Source of the DNA: Mercenaria mercenaria
Lineage: Eukaryota; Mollusca; Bivalvia; Venerida; Veneridae
DNA: 64,000 bases
Direction: 5' to 3'
Assembly: GCF_021730395.1 (NCBI RefSeq)
Contig: NC_069369.1
Location: 68,165,501 to 68,229,500, forward strand
The notes under the pieces were generated by a model that did no database searches, was not told the DNA's origin, and worked only from the letters and a program-made list of their open reading frames with translations. A program made the position numbers and the translations under genes. Shown here in pieces: positions 1-11,460 of this stretch (positions are counted from its first letter, which is position 1; every line of letters begins with the position of its first letter).

Positions 1-391
1 TACTCCAACAACAGCAGAGTTATTGCTCTTGAATTAGTCAGACTTGCCATACACATTAGAGGTCAGATTTCTTGAGCAGTTAACATAAAAAATATGTCCA
101 TATATAGCTAAACCTGCGTTATAGGCCATCTGTAGTAAGCAGTCACTTCCCTAATGCAGCCAGTCAGTTAAACTTCCCAAATTTACATTTTGTATTATGC
201 ATCACAAAGGGGTTAAGGGGTCTCCGTGGTCAAGTTGTAATGTTTGCTGACTTTGAATCACATGCCATACCCGTATTATTTGTCTTCTGGCAATCAGATT
301 GCCCTTGTGATCCCTCTTCCAAAAGTCTTTGGCAAGTATGACCACCCTCGGACAAATAAGGCAATCTGAAATCATTGTAATAAAAACATTA
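1..391. repeat. Intergenic; tRNA-like SINE relic near 215-370
   Basis: No coding exon is visible here. From about 215 there is a tRNA-like head: a box A-like TCCGTGGTCAAGT followed about 25 bp later by a box B-like GACTTTGAATC. A non-tRNA body follows to about 370. This looks like an old tRNA-derived SINE on the + strand. No target duplication was found, so the call is weak. Confidence 0.3.
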
Positions 392-393
392 TA

Positions 394-563
394 CAGTCAA
401 ACTTTGTTTGCTCTAACTCGAAAGAACCAGCAAAATTTGAGCTAGTTTGAGCTATCAAACAGTATACGTAATGAAAGGTACAGTATTTGCCGGAACCTGA
501 CGAAGAGTTCAAGTGATGAATAATCGTAGATTTAATTTTCTGACGTAAAGTTTGACATGATTG
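394..563. mobile_element. Tc1/mariner-like MITE (decayed)
   Basis: The left end reads TA|CAGTCAAACTTTG and the right end is a degenerate complement (AAAGTTTGAC...ATTG|TA). The element is about 170 bp and flanked by TA dinucleotides. CAGT termini with TA target duplication are typical of Tc1/mariner non-autonomous elements. No coding capacity. Confidence 0.55.
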
Positions 564-780
564 TATTCTAAATCACATCATGTGTTAGTGGTTTTTTAGT
601 TGTTTTGTCTTCCTGTTTATTCTTTATTAGAAAGAAAATATGTGACGACTTTGACTGATGAAATTCTTATATTCTGTAAAATAACACGATGGTGAATAAT
701 GAATTTAAGTTAAAGTGTTATATTTAGTTTATACTAATTTATGTTAGCTGGATTGTTATGAAAGCTTGAAGCTTATATGA

Positions 781-905
781 ATCACTCTCAGGTCCACTTC
801 CTGGAAAAACTGGTACCAGTGTCATGAGAGGTGTGTTCATGACCCCAGTGGGGCTCGAACACATGACCTCTGGTTTGAGCGGCTGACACCCTTACCACTA
901 TAGTA
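781..905 (-). repeat. tRNA-derived SINE relic
   Basis: Read on the - strand, a tRNA-like head carries a box A-like TAGTGGTAAGGGT and a box B-like GTGTTCGAGCCCC at normal tRNA spacing. A short unrelated body follows. It does not fold as a complete tRNA gene. Confidence 0.45.
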
Positions 906-1436
906 TATTATTTGTTCCATAATTATATATGCAGATTTTGACTGGATACATTAAATATCCAGAAGGAAATGATATCTGTCTTAAGTTTTTGTTATTCAAA
1001 ATGATGCCCAAAGAGATTTTCCATCAGAAGAAAAGAAAGAAAGTTTTCTTTTGCTCCCCATGATATATTATGGGTTTAAAATTGTAAGTCTCTGAAGAAC
1101 TAAGTAGTTGTTTCCTTTCTGACCGAGAACTATTGTTTTGTCAAACTGTGTGCAATATTTTGCAATTCATTTAAAATTGTAGAAAATATCGGTGTTGACT
1201 GCAATGAATTCTGTGAATGAAGCTGGACATACGGTCAAAACTGAGACTCTATAACTGTGCTCTTTAGTAAAAACATTCCCTTAATTTTGTATCTGTATAT
1301 GGCAAAAACTGGCTGTTTGTTTTCTTTGAAAAGTGCTGATTTCAGCAGTATTTAGTGGTTATGTTTTGAAGAAAATAAAAAAAAAGACTCCTGTTCAGTC
1401 TAGCAAAAAATCAAGCACATGACCCTCACTTTTTAT

Positions 1437-1625
1437 ATGCCCGTCTCTGAAAGAGCGGGGTATATTATGTGAACACCTGTGGTGGACAGGTGGTTGGTCA
1501 GCGTCCAAAAGCATGTCAGCCGATCTTCACCAAACTTGCTGACAATGTTTGTGGGCATAATATCTCAGCCAAGTTGGATAACCAGCCAAATCGCCCCAGG
1601 CACTCTTATGGCCCTTGAATTAGGC
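1437..1625 (+). repeat. Modular bivalve repeat, 5' end with hairpin
   Basis: A hairpin CCCGTCTCT/AGAGCGGGG near 1440-1460 is followed by TATATTATG and by diverged modules ending near GTGGGCATAATATC. It looks like the 5' part of one of the hairpin-headed modular elements common in this window. No 3' end was found. Confidence 0.4.
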
Positions 1626-1911
1626 CAAGTTTGATGTTGGGCATATTTTGTGACTGTTTGCCACTCTTATCTATTTGTGAATTTTCCAGGTATATATTCT
1701 GAAGTTTTGAACAATAAGGGTTTAATGAAATTCTACATTACAGAAAGTTTTTTGATCCAAACTTGCAGAACTACCTTAAAACTATGACATTAGACAACAA
1801 TATATATATAATACAAAGTTATGGCACCATCTGAGAAATTCTTAAAATGTCGAAAAGTTATTGATATCAGAATGTACACATTTGGTATTTAATCCAAAAT
1901 TTTTTCGACTA

Positions 1912-2093
1912 CAGTCAAACTTGCTCGAGAAATGTCTGTTAGGATTCTGACCACTTCCAATAAGAGTCCACATTTTTGGTTCCTTTTTGTATTGTTAAAG
2001 AATGAATTATGTTGTATTTAGAGACCATTTGTGTTCAGAGACCACTTTATGCCATTTACTTAATTAGGTGGTCTCTTAATACCAGTTGTACTG
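1912..2093. mobile_element. Tc1/mariner-like MITE
   Basis: Flanked by TA on both sides (1910-1911 and 2094-2095). Left end CAGTCAAACTTG; right end CCAGTTGTACTG. About 180 bp, no open reading frame. It sits 65 bp from a second mariner-like MITE of a different family. Confidence 0.6.
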
Positions 2094-2159
2094 TATAAAC
2101 AAAAGATTTACGAAGCCACAATGGAATGTTTTCTGCCTCCTCAGTTTGAAAGCAACATA

Positions 2160-2340
2160 CAGTAAAACCTGTCTTATGCAGCCAGACAAGGGAGTGGGAA
2201 AAAGTGGCTGTTTGCAGCAGGTGGATGCTTAATGAAGGTAATTTATAGAATAAATGACCATTTTGGGAAATGAGACACAGGCTGCTTAAGACAGGTTGGC
2301 TGCTTATTAGAGGTGACCGCTTATTAAGCAGGTTTTACTG
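2160..2340. mobile_element. Tc1/mariner-like MITE with clean 12-bp TIRs
   Basis: Perfect terminal inverted repeats CAGTAAAACCTG / CAGGTTTTACTG are bounded by TA at 2158-2159 and 2341-2342. The 181-bp interior contains further complementary stretches (TGCTTAAGACAGG near the right end against CCTGTCTTATGCA at the left), so it can fold back. Non-coding. Confidence 0.75.
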
Positions 2341-2395
2341 TATAATGTATCCAACATAATAATGTATCAGCTCAATTGAGATAATTTTTAATCTT

Positions 2396-3230
2396 ATTAT
2401 CCCCCACCAGAGGTGGGGGTACATAGTTTTAGCGTTGACTGTCCGTCCACCTGCCCAGTGTCCATCTGAAGCCGTATCTATGACATGGTGTGGAGTATTT
2501 AAATAAAACCTGGTAAAAATGTTGATCAGATTGCTTGAGTAAGACATGATGTAAGGGCCAGTATGGCATTTAGTACATTTGTATATTATGTTATATGTAT
2601 TACATGTAATATAAGTGATTTCCATTTTTAGCCCTCTGGAGTCATATCTCGGACATGGTTTTAAAGATTTCAATAAAATATTGTAATAATGTTAATTGGG
2701 AAATATATGGCTCTGCAAGATTCAGTGAAATAACTTCAGGAACACATGAGTTATGGCCCTTAGTACTTATATAATGCTTACTATTTAGGGTATTTCAAAT
2801 TTGATGTCATATGATTTCAAGGTCATTTTTGCTATAGGATATTGTGACCAAGCTTAGTATGATACTGGTTTATAGCTTTCTTTGAAATTGATGTACAGTC
2901 TTTTTAAATGTCTAGGTCACTATTACTGAAAATAGAAAATCGTTTCAGTAAGAAATGGATATTGCATCCAAAATTGGAATTTAGGAAGTTTGCATGGAGG
3001 CCATAGGTTTAGTTGTATTTTGGGTTGCTAAGGTCAAGATCAAGTTCATTGTTACTAAAAGTAGAAAAGTTGTTTTCTCACGATAACATAAGTTGGTAAT
3101 GAGGTAAGCAGATGTTACCTAGTAAATAGGTAGCTTTCATAGAGACCAATGTTTTACTTTCATTTCAGGTAGTTTGGGTCAAGTTCATTGTTACTAAATA
3201 TAAAAAGAAAAGGATTTTGATCAATAATTT
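2396..3230 (-). repeat. Modular repeat with terminal hairpin, inverted orientation
   Basis: The hairpin CCCCCACC-AGA-GGTGGGGG at about 2401-2419 is followed by the complement of a GGACGGACAG tail, which is the 3' signature of other modular repeats here read on the - strand. Diverged modules containing TCAAGTTCATTGTTACTAAA recur at about 3040-3060 and 3178-3200. The other end is lost. No coding potential. Confidence 0.45.
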
Positions 3231-3487
3231 TGAATGAGTAGCTTTTAAAAAGACTGAAATTCGATTGCATTTAAGTGCTTTTTGTTGGCAGAGAATGCTT
3301 CTTCAAGGGTGAAGCCATTATCCCTTTCAGTGGGATACCAATTCAATGATTTTTGCATGTTAAACTTCAAAAGTTAAAAATGCTACTGGCAAAATATTTC
3401 TAATATGTCTGACATTATTTCAGGGGAAAGTTGACTGAGTATCTGATTAAAATATTTGTTCATGAAGCATTTCAATTTTATTTTCAG

Positions 3488-4549
3488 TCTGATGAAGAAA
3501 AAGACTCAGATGACAACAAGGCTATTGACAGTCAGGAAGATGTTATCAAGAAGTTACTTTCTCAGAGCCGGCAACCAGATGGCGGATTCAAATGCTGCAT
3601 CTGCAGCAAGGAAATAAAGGTCAAGTACAATATGAAAAGACATCTTCGGACACATTTGCCGGACCAGATAAACTGCAGCTTGTGTAACAGGTTTTTTGAA
3701 AGTTTCACAGAAAGAGAGGAGCATATGAGAAACAGGCATTCCAGCCGCCACATATGTGAAACGTGTGGAGTATCGTTTAAACGCAAGAGTGATTTAAATG
3801 CACATATGATTAAGCATGAAAGTGTCTTTGATCAGGAAACATCACCAAATTGTTTTAAATGTACATATAAAGATTGTGGAAAAATATTTTTCCGTCAGAC
3901 AAATTTTGAGTATCATTTGAATGTTCATAATGGAGTCAGACCATATGAATGCATCGGGTGTCTAAGATCGTTCCACTCTAAGTACACAAAGAACGAACAT
4001 GAAAAAGATTGTGTGAATGACGTAGAGTATAAATGTGATATTTGTGGCAGTGTGTTTAAACAAAGGTCTGGTCTTCATAATCATAAGCAAGCGGAGCACG
4101 TGAGACAAGAAAAAGGATATCCGTGTGAAATTTGCTCTCAGATGTTTAAATTTTCGTCTGGACTGATTCGCCATAAGAAAGAGAAGCATCAGCTTTTAGA
4201 TGCTTCCCAACAAACAGACACAACTGAAGTTCGTACTGCTGTTAAAGTTGAATCTGAAGTTGGATCAGATGATGAAAGAGAACTCGTTACTCCAACCGGT
4301 AATACAGCTTATATTGTAGTAGCAGACATTGAACCAGAGAATAAAGCAGGAGGAAGTGCTTCAGTTACAGGTACAGTTGCAGTGGAAACAAGTGTTGAAG
4401 AAATTCCAGAGACAAGCCATGCAGAGATCATGGCAACCATGTCGGAACAGGTGCTAGAAGGTGGTGGGGAGATAAATATAGAAAGAGTAATAGTTGTTCA
4501 TCAGGTGGCTAGTGATATGCCACAGCATTTGGAAGACTTGAACAGTTGA
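3488..4549 (+). CDS. C2H2 zinc-finger protein, last coding exon (7 fingers)
   Basis: This is the 3' coding exon of a nuclear zinc-finger protein, presumably DNA-binding; its targets are unknown. The open frame begins after a good splice acceptor (polypyrimidine then TTTTCAG at 3482-3487). The longer open frame upstream has no ATG, so the 5' exons must lie elsewhere; none was found between 1 and 3487. The exon encodes 353 residues: an acidic lead (SDEEKDSDD), seven fingers, then about 110 residues of acidic tail. Finger 4 has CX4C spacing (CTYKDC) and finger 5 ends in Cys instead of the last His (HEKDC), a C2HC variant. TGTC/TGEKP-type linkers are absent, as in many non-KRAB invertebrate arrays. 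The stop is TGA at 4547-4549. No orthologue was recognised. Confidence 0.8.
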   Translation, partial: SDEEKDSDDNKAIDSQEDVIKKLLSQSRQPDGGFKCCICSKEIKVKYNMKRHLRTHLPDQINCSLCNRFFESFTEREEHMRNRHSSRHICETCGVSFKRKSDLNAHMIKHESVFDQETSPNCFKCTYKDCGKIFFRQTNFEYHLNVHNGVRPYECIGCLRSFHSKYTKNEHEKDCVNDVEYKCDICGSVFKQRSGLHNHKQAEHVRQEKGYPCEICSQMFKFSSGLIRHKKEKHQLLDASQQTDTTEVRTAVKVESEVGSDDERELVTPTGNTAYIVVADIEPENKAGGSASVTGTVAVETSVEEIPETSHAEIMATMSEQVLEGGGEINIERVIVVHQVASDMPQHLEDLNS

Positions 4550-4775
4550 GACTGCTTGTACATTTAATCATTTGTAAAAAATAATTTGCATATACCTTAC
4601 AGTTATCATTAAATTTTAATATGTTTTGAACAAAGGTCTAATGTTGAATATTCTTGCAAAGAATGTTAATGGAAAATTGTATCTTGTAATGACTTTTATC
4701 CAAAAAAGCAACTTTTATTTTATGTATGGTTTCCATCTGATTTTACTTGACATTTTAAAGACACAATCTGAAAAC

Positions 4776-4781
4776 AATAAA
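4776..4781 (+). terminator. Poly(A) signal AATAAA
   Basis: AATAAA lies 227 bp after the zinc-finger stop codon, followed within about 20-30 bp by a GT-rich stretch (TTTGTGTTTTAGG). It is the first canonical signal downstream; another is at 5011-5016. Confidence 0.5.
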
Positions 4782-5134
4782 TTCATTCACTAACTCATTT
4801 GTGTTTTAGGTTTAGTGCTGTCTTCAAAGGTATTTCAGTTACATATCTCCTGACAGAGTAAAATGACCATTTTAGTAGTTCCAATTCCTATCCATGTCGT
4901 ACCTATATTTTAAAGTCTTTTACTGTTTGGTCTTTCAGTGTCTGGTCATATGGCAGTATCCTGGCACCAAATATTTAAAACATAAAATCCGTGTCCCAAA
5001 TTGAATTTGAAATAAAAAAAAATCACATACTCTCTGGCAAAGAAAAATGACAATTTTGAGGTCCCATTTTCGCCAGTTATGCCTGAAAGTCTATTAGTGC
5101 ATTGTCATCTGGCACCATCCTAGCAATAAATAAC

Positions 5135-5655
5135 AGGAAGGTCATGATGACCCTGAATCGCTCACCTGAGTAATATGAGCCACATGTTTACAATATATTA
5201 GAAAGTAGGTCAGAAGGTCATACTCATGGTCAATGAAAGTCAGTTTTACCATCAGTGTACAAAACTGTACATCGAGGGCTTAGAGCGAAACTTGTCTATC
5301 TGTATATAGAAATAGAAGCAGATAGACCAGTTTCGCTCTAAGCCCTCGACATGTCACCCAAATTCCAAGGCTGTATCTTAAAAAACAAGAAAGTAGGTCA
5401 AGGTCACAGTCAGGTGACCCCTAATCACTTGGGGTCATCAGGTAATTATAATTAAACAGTCTAGGAAATATGATCTGATAATTTTTGAGGTTTTATTCCT
5501 ATATAACAGGTGACCCCCAGGGCGGGGCCTCTTTTCACCCCAGGTGAATAATTTGAACAATCTTGTATGACATCCACTAGGCAACCCTACATACCAAATA
5601 TCAAAGGCCTAGGCCTTGAAATTTCAGACAAGAAGATTTTTTCCCTCTCTAATGG
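5135..5655 (+). repeat. GCTCACCTGA-type modular repeat (3'-truncated)
   Basis: Starts with the hairpin AGGTCATGATGACCCT and then GCTCACCTGA, and runs colinear with the better copy at 26206-27317 through the CACCCCAGG modules. It breaks off after about 5655 without the terminal TCAGGTGAGC. A 76-bp palindromic MITE has inserted into it. Confidence 0.6.
5273..5348. mobile_element. 76-bp palindromic MITE with ACAT duplication
   Basis: Nearly perfect hairpin: CGAGGGCTTAGAGCGAAAC at the left, and its complement GTTTCGCTCTAAGCCCTCG at the right end apart from a small loop region. It is bounded by ACAT at 5269-5272 and 5349-5352. The related repeat at about 26340 has an uninterrupted CTGTACATTTCATCC at the same point, so this is a recognisable insertion. 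Confidence 0.7.
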
Positions 5656-6201
5656 GCAGTTGTATATTAATAAGTAGATACGACTTCGCTGCATTAGATA
5701 AGGTATAGTTTAATTTCTTGTATTTAACATGGACATTTTATGCATGGCCTGAAACAATAACTTTTCTACATATATTACAAAGTACTAGGCGATTTTATTA
5801 AAAATTTACTTCATTGAAGCTTCAAACACAAAATACACGGATCTATCCTTTGAATGCTGTACTCGTATTGAGATGTTTGTCTTCTTTGGCAGTGTAACTT
5901 GTGATTAAATTATGTTGGCACATCGGTAACTTTTCACTCGCAATGCATGATTATCTTAATACATTACATGTTTATAGTTATGACTAAATAAAATGAGGGA
6001 ATCTTTATTTCATTGTCAAGAATGGTTGTTTCCAGAGGCTGCAGCTTTTTTCCGCCGATTTTCACATAGATCTAAGCACCTGAAAGCGGGCCAAGCTTTT
6101 AATGTCTGCAAGCCCGTGTCAAATCATAAACTGGAACCATTTCAATTTGACACAGTTACAACTTATCAGGGCTCACATTTCATGTCACATTATACCTGTG
6201 A
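5656..6201. other. Intergenic, 3' flank of HtrL-like copy 1
   Basis: AT-rich single-copy-looking sequence. The complement of AATAAA (TTTATT) at 6004-6009 is a plausible poly(A) signal for the - strand gene that ends at 6202. Nothing else was recognised. Confidence 0.4.
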
Positions 6202-8439
6202 TCAGTGATCTATCTCTCGAACCATACTGTTACCAAGGTAAAACCACTGTGACTGTGTCTTGTACAACTGCAGTTCTACTTCCGGTTTCAGGACTTCCCT
6301 CCCTTTGGTGGTATACATGGCGTAAACAACCTGCTGATCAGTATTCATCAAGCCCTGTGACAGAAAATATTGCACTGCTCGTTTGAAATCTTTTGAAAAT
6401 TTTATAATATGATTTCTGTCACCGAATACAAGCCCTCCACCCACCCAGACTAGATTTCCTCTGAAGATCACGTACGGTCGATTCGTCAAACGTTGTTTTG
6501 GGTCCACAAGACTTACTGCTATCTTCGAGTCATTGAAGTTCTTTGGCTTTCCGATGTAGAACAATTTATCTGACATTCTGTCTCTAAAATATCCAACATC
6601 TAACCACATATAATAGTTTGTTTTAAAATAGTTCTCTTTCACAACACGTTCAAGAACATCATACTTTGCATGTTGTGCGCATGCGTACAATGAATGAACA
6701 GTATTCGGAAAATATTTCTGATAACTCGGCGAGTCAAAAATTTCCTTTATTTGATTGTTGTTTTGAAATGCCCATGAAGATGTAATATTGATCACCCGTA
6801 TGGCAGTTTCTCCTCTCTTTATATTCCGCATGTGTTTCACGTGGTCTTTGAACTCCTTTGAATTGGTATAGACAATAAGTGGATTCTGTAGATACCTAAG
6901 TTTAGAAATCCAATTGAAATAGATATTTGCAGTTATTAAGGAACCATTTTTCTGAAAATTTCCAATATCAAAGAATGCAGTTACAACAGTTACGTTAATT
7001 GTATTCGTTGACGTACTATTTCGCCCGATGTAAATAGTTTTTCGCCCGATGTAATTAGTTTTGTTCGTACCTGGCTGATGCACAATAGTAGTTCTTGTCA
7101 CATGCAGATGGTTCGTTATTTTGTTCAGTTGATTTATATATATTTTTATTTTTTCAGCATCTGGATCAAGCTGAAAAGAATTTTTAACGTTGTCAGCAAT
7201 AAGATATAGTACAATCGTGTACTAAGCTGAATATGTATATTATAAATATACTAGCATTCTCTAAAACTAAATGATATGTATCGGCTTAATGGTGGTACTT
7301 CAAATTTTCAAATTAAAAAATTTCTTCCGGTGAAAATGTAATAACTTTACGCCATTAAGATCGCCACTTGCGTTTTGTAAAAAATTGAGTGATCGAACGA
7401 TATTGATTACTGAATAATCTTAGACTGGAAAAAAATGGATTTATGAAAAAGTTCAAATTTCAAGCATCATCAGCCAAATTAAATTAAAAAATGAATAAAA
7501 TCTTTTGCATCTGTTTGTTTGTATTACTTCCCTTTCATATAAAAGTATGTACAAAATGGACTATTTTTTTTTCAGTAAAAATTCTTTGTTTACATTTGCA
7601 TTTTATAAATACTGTGATGTTTCAATAACTGAAATAAAAGGCAAGTTAAAAAAAAAAACGTGTAGCTTCGGAATTCATTCATTTTTTTAATTTTATCTTT
7701 GTTGAGCAACCGGGATAGGCAAAAGGAGCTAATAATAATTTTATAAACTTGCATTTCTAACGAATTTTGGCAAAATATATACTTGTCACTCCGATTCTTT
7801 GATAATTTTAATAAATAAATGCTAGACAAAAGAGATTTATTAAATTTATTCTTAGGATAAAATAAATCTTCGATCGGTCAACCAGGATAGGGAAATCTGA
7901 TTTTTAAAATATTTTCAGTGAAAATCTAACGTGTATCAAGAATTCGGTGAACACAAAGAAATGAAAATAATAAGTTGTTAAAGTTTTGAACAGATCCATT
8001 ACTCGACAAATGAGCTGCGCCACGAGAAAACCAACATTGTGCATTTGCAAGCAGCATGGATCAAGACCAGCCTCCGCATCCGCGCAGTCTGGTCAGGATC
8101 CATGCTGCTAGCTTTCATAGCCTATTCCAATTAGAGAAACTATTAGCGAACAGCATGGATCCTGACCAGAATGCGCACGCTAGTGTGGATCCATGCTGGT
8201 CGCAAAGCCACTATGTTGGTTTTCTCATGGCGCGGCTCAAATACATTTTCAATACATAATAAAACTACAGAACACCTCCACCAAGTTTCGTATATTAAAA
8301 TAGTCTGTTTTCTCCGTTACAAATGATTAAGATGCATTAATATATCTACCTTAACTTCGTCCTCAGTTTGGCGAAAATAGATAATTATCCCCAAAAATAT
8401 TGGTAAAATAAGCACTGATTTTATGTGACGTCCGCGCAT
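6202..8439 (-). CDS. HtrL/YibB-family protein, copy 1 (two exons)
   Basis: Two exons: 8439-8350 and 7170-6202, both phase 0, giving 352 residues. Exon 1 starts MRGRHIKSVLILPIF and forms a basic N-terminus with a hydrophobic stretch at about residues 8-22, i.e. a type II signal-anchor. Its donor is AAG|GTAGAT at 8350/8349; the acceptor TTTTCAG precedes 7170. Exon 2 holds a short Asn/Thr-rich stem, then the HtrL/YibB domain from NVTVVTAFFDIG (about residue 89) with SSWAFQNN, YACAQHAKYD and MWLDVGYF (WLD at about 219-221). The family is named after an enterobacterial gene near LPS-core loci. A glycosyltransferase-like role in the secretory pathway is often suspected but unproven, and the Asp of WLD could bind a metal. 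The intron holds a 228-bp MITE. Copies 2 and 3 lie at 41 and 56 kb; copy 1 is clearly more diverged. Confidence 0.82.
8011..8238. mobile_element. MITE of the TGAGC(C/T)GCGCCA-TIR family, copy a
   Basis: Terminal inverted repeats of about 29 bp: TGAGCTGCGCCACGAGAAAA at the left and the complement of CTCATGGCGCGGCTCA at the right. The interior is GC-richer with several GGATC(C/A) motifs. It lies inside the intron of HtrL-like copy 1. Further copies are at 24703-24907 and 61861-62064. Confidence 0.8.
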
Positions 8440-9333
8440 TTTGATATTTTAAAGTATTTAACAGTTTTGCGAAACTCGACACCAAAATCAATTTTTTAAA
8501 TAATAGCTATGTCTTTTTAAGTGTAAGGGTAAGGGTGAAAGGTTAAGAAAAGTGTTTGAACCAGTTCGATTTAAGAACAAACGTCAGTTAACTGTTTTAC
8601 TTTTCTTCTTGTGTGGCCAGGACGGATGATAAATTGGCAGAAGTTCATGTTATTACTGACTGCTGTAGTCCTTTTTCGATGACCTAAACATAGTCACATA
8701 AATGATAAAAAGTCGCACCGACCCGTAGGCAAAGCCAAATTCGGCAGTGAAGTTATAACAATCTGACGAGGTGCAAACACCTGGGAAAATGAACAACTAA
8801 GTATTGAGTTGACTACAGATGTTTTTATTTAATTAATCACTTCCTAAAATCGACATCTATGCATGAATTAACTTTGATGACCCTATACTTTCTTTAATAT
8901 AACGTTTTCATTAAAACGATATATCAGCTTAATGAGAACTTCATCATCATATTTTCCGCTCTAACGTCACTTTAAGGGTAGTTCTGCACGTTCTGATAAC
9001 AAAATCTACCAAGTGGAATTTAACAAGACCCGAATTTTTCAAAACTTCAGAATATACATAGAAAATTCGGCAAATGAAAAAGATCTGAGTCGAGTGCATG
9101 GCTTTTGTTAAACTTACTTGAAATATTTTGACTTTGGACAAGTTTTCATAATGGGAGTCTGTGGGAAATTCTTAGTTTTGGTAACATTTTCGAGAATATA
9201 AATGTATAGATCTACGATCACGGTAGATTTTAGTGAAACTTCTCACAGTCCTTAAGAAACACATTTTATTTGTGTCTAGAAGCAGTAACGTCGCCGTTAT
9301 AATAAATTTTCTTACGGGTTGCCATTAGTTCAA
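8440..9333. other. 5' flank of HtrL-like copy 1
   Basis: AT-rich, presumed promoter side of the - strand gene that starts at 8439. No clear TATA box at a fixed distance, no coding exon and no recognised repeat. Confidence 0.3.
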
Positions 9334-10251
9334 ATTCTAGCATAAAACTGCTGTTCCTGTTACTTAACAAGAGAGAAAACGTGTGTTAACAGAGAGATTC
9401 TCCCGCTCACGTGCTGTCATAACACCTTTTCATATAATATGCGCGTTCCGTGGCAAAGCGTAAACGCTGCGTACGTTGTTGGCGAACATCGGAAATTTTT
9501 CAGTTTCGTTCACTTTAATGTTTCATGAAATTCGTTTTAGAAATACGGTTGTTTATCTTCTTATGTCACAAGAAAGGCAAAACAATCTCCCTGTTAGTAA
9601 ATATGATCGCATTTACGTTTAACAATTAGTAAAAATTTAATTCGACATAGAATCATAGAAAACAACACAAAAACGTCATGTAAGATGTAACAGAATTCAC
9701 CAGTGCGCATTATTTAACGGCTTGGTAAATTCATAAAATTATGTTTTTCCGTCAAATAAGAAGACTCGGTGACGTGACGTTAACTATATTTGACGTCATT
9801 GCAGTCATTTACTGTTCAATACTTTCTGTAACAAACAGGAAGCAAAAGACAGATCCAACTTAAAACGTAAAATTTAAATGTACATCTATATAAAATATTT
9901 CCTTAAATATCGAAACGACATGATTTATGGAAACTGTAGTCCAACCAACCCCAAGTAATCCCTGTAACGCCTAAACGGCTAAAAACGACGATAACGTCAG
10001 TTACGCTAATGTACGCCAACAATAAGCATAACGTTAATTTACGGACTGAAAACGGGTAATTCAAATGGAAATGACGTCAACGTGAAAAACAACACCGATA
10101 TTCTCGTGCATTTCATATAAATTTAATGATGTTGAGGGAGAATGTATTCATTTATAGCTTTTTTTCTTTCGCCTTTTATACTAGAATAGCGTTAGCGCAT
10201 GTTCATTTCGTGTTATAACATCTTCAGAATCACTCGTGATTATCCCTACAT
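9334..10251. repeat. Inverted-repeat element 'E', long copy
   Basis: Begins ATTCTAGCATAAAA (9334-9347), has the near-complement TTTTATACTAGAAT at 10175-10188, and continues through GTGTTATAACATCTTCAGAATC to ATTATCCCTAC (about 10251). A shorter relative at 57473-57889 shares both ends and much of the interior; a fragment of the right part occurs near 12055-12155. It carries two full TGACGTCA palindromes (9791-9798, 10072-10079). No open frame. A non-autonomous DNA transposon is likely; the class is unknown. Confidence 0.55.
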
Positions 10252-10341
10252 TACGTCCTGTTTATCGAACGTGCGGAACTACCTTTACGTGCAGAACTAC
10301 CTTAACGTGAATATCGACTTAAAGGGACTATCCCACACATT

Positions 10342-11460
10342 TAAGGCGAGAAAAAATCTCTCATAAAGCCATTAAACGTGAGTACTATGAAAAAACAAGT
10401 GACTTGTGGTACAAACTTATTGATGTAAGATTTTTGCGAGATTTTCTTATGATTTACTAAAACTATTGTGCAGAAGGTACAGGTGCACATAACGCTTTTG
10501 AAATAATATAGAAAAATTACATTCTCCTTGCTTTTTTACCAAAATATCTAACTTTTAGTGCCCCCCGTTTTATCATTTTTCAGTATCTTTTATACATTCT
10601 ATGCCAAACGTGTTGGAAAAATCGATCGAAAAACATATGAATAGTGATACTTCATTTGAGTATCTTTCGCAAAAATGAGATGAGCCCCTGTTTCCACCGT
10701 TAGCATGGCGGGACAAAAGCTTTTTTTTATAAAACTTTTTTCCAATACACACCTATAGAAGCAAAAATTGTCAAAATGTATGGTAAAATGTAAATGCATT
10801 AAAAATATTTAATTTTGAAAGAAATTAACCACTTTCTGCATTTTTTTACAATACTGACCAATCAGAACGGACAAGCGTTACCTTATTCCCATTAAGTCCG
10901 CTGTGTACGTTTTTGCATTGATAGTCTCTGACCTTACACGTTAAAATTATCTAACCCAATCTTATATCACTTTAAATAACTTTTAATATGAAAGCATAAG
11001 GAGTAATAAACAATAAAACGATTTACGAAACACTCTGACAGACCTGAAATCACGGTCCATCAAAATGGATGTTAATAGGCGTGTTTGAAGGTTGTAGAGC
11101 AAAAAGTTACAGAAATATCAGTTCTGTAAGAATGCACTGAATTGGGAAAATGCTGAATTCTGTATCAAACTGACAAAATTAATAGATGGAACTCTATATA
11201 ACAACTTATGTGATTTCTCCCTAGGGATACCAAAAAAAAAAAAAAAAAAAAAAAAAAGAAAAAAAAAAGAAACTGCTTACGTATGGATGATAAAATCCGC
11301 TTAGCATATACTTCGTAAAAAACGTTTAAGAACTTTTTACTTCATCCTATTTTGACCCTAGGTAATAAAACACAAAAAATTTTCTTCAATATATGAAACA
11401 TGTCCGTGATTATCCATCAATTCAGTCATTCTGCACCTAGAACATCTTTTTCTCGCCTTA
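10342..11460. repeat. Candidate inverted-repeat element, right side truncated
   Basis: TAAGGCGAGAAAAA at 10342-10355 is matched by its complement TTTTTCTCGCCTTA at 11447-11460. The left copy is preceded by AAAGGGACTATCCCACACAT, which has no partner on the right, so the right end may be cut. The interior is AT-rich and contains an A-run with a few interruptions at about 11231-11271. No transposase frame. Confidence 0.35.
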
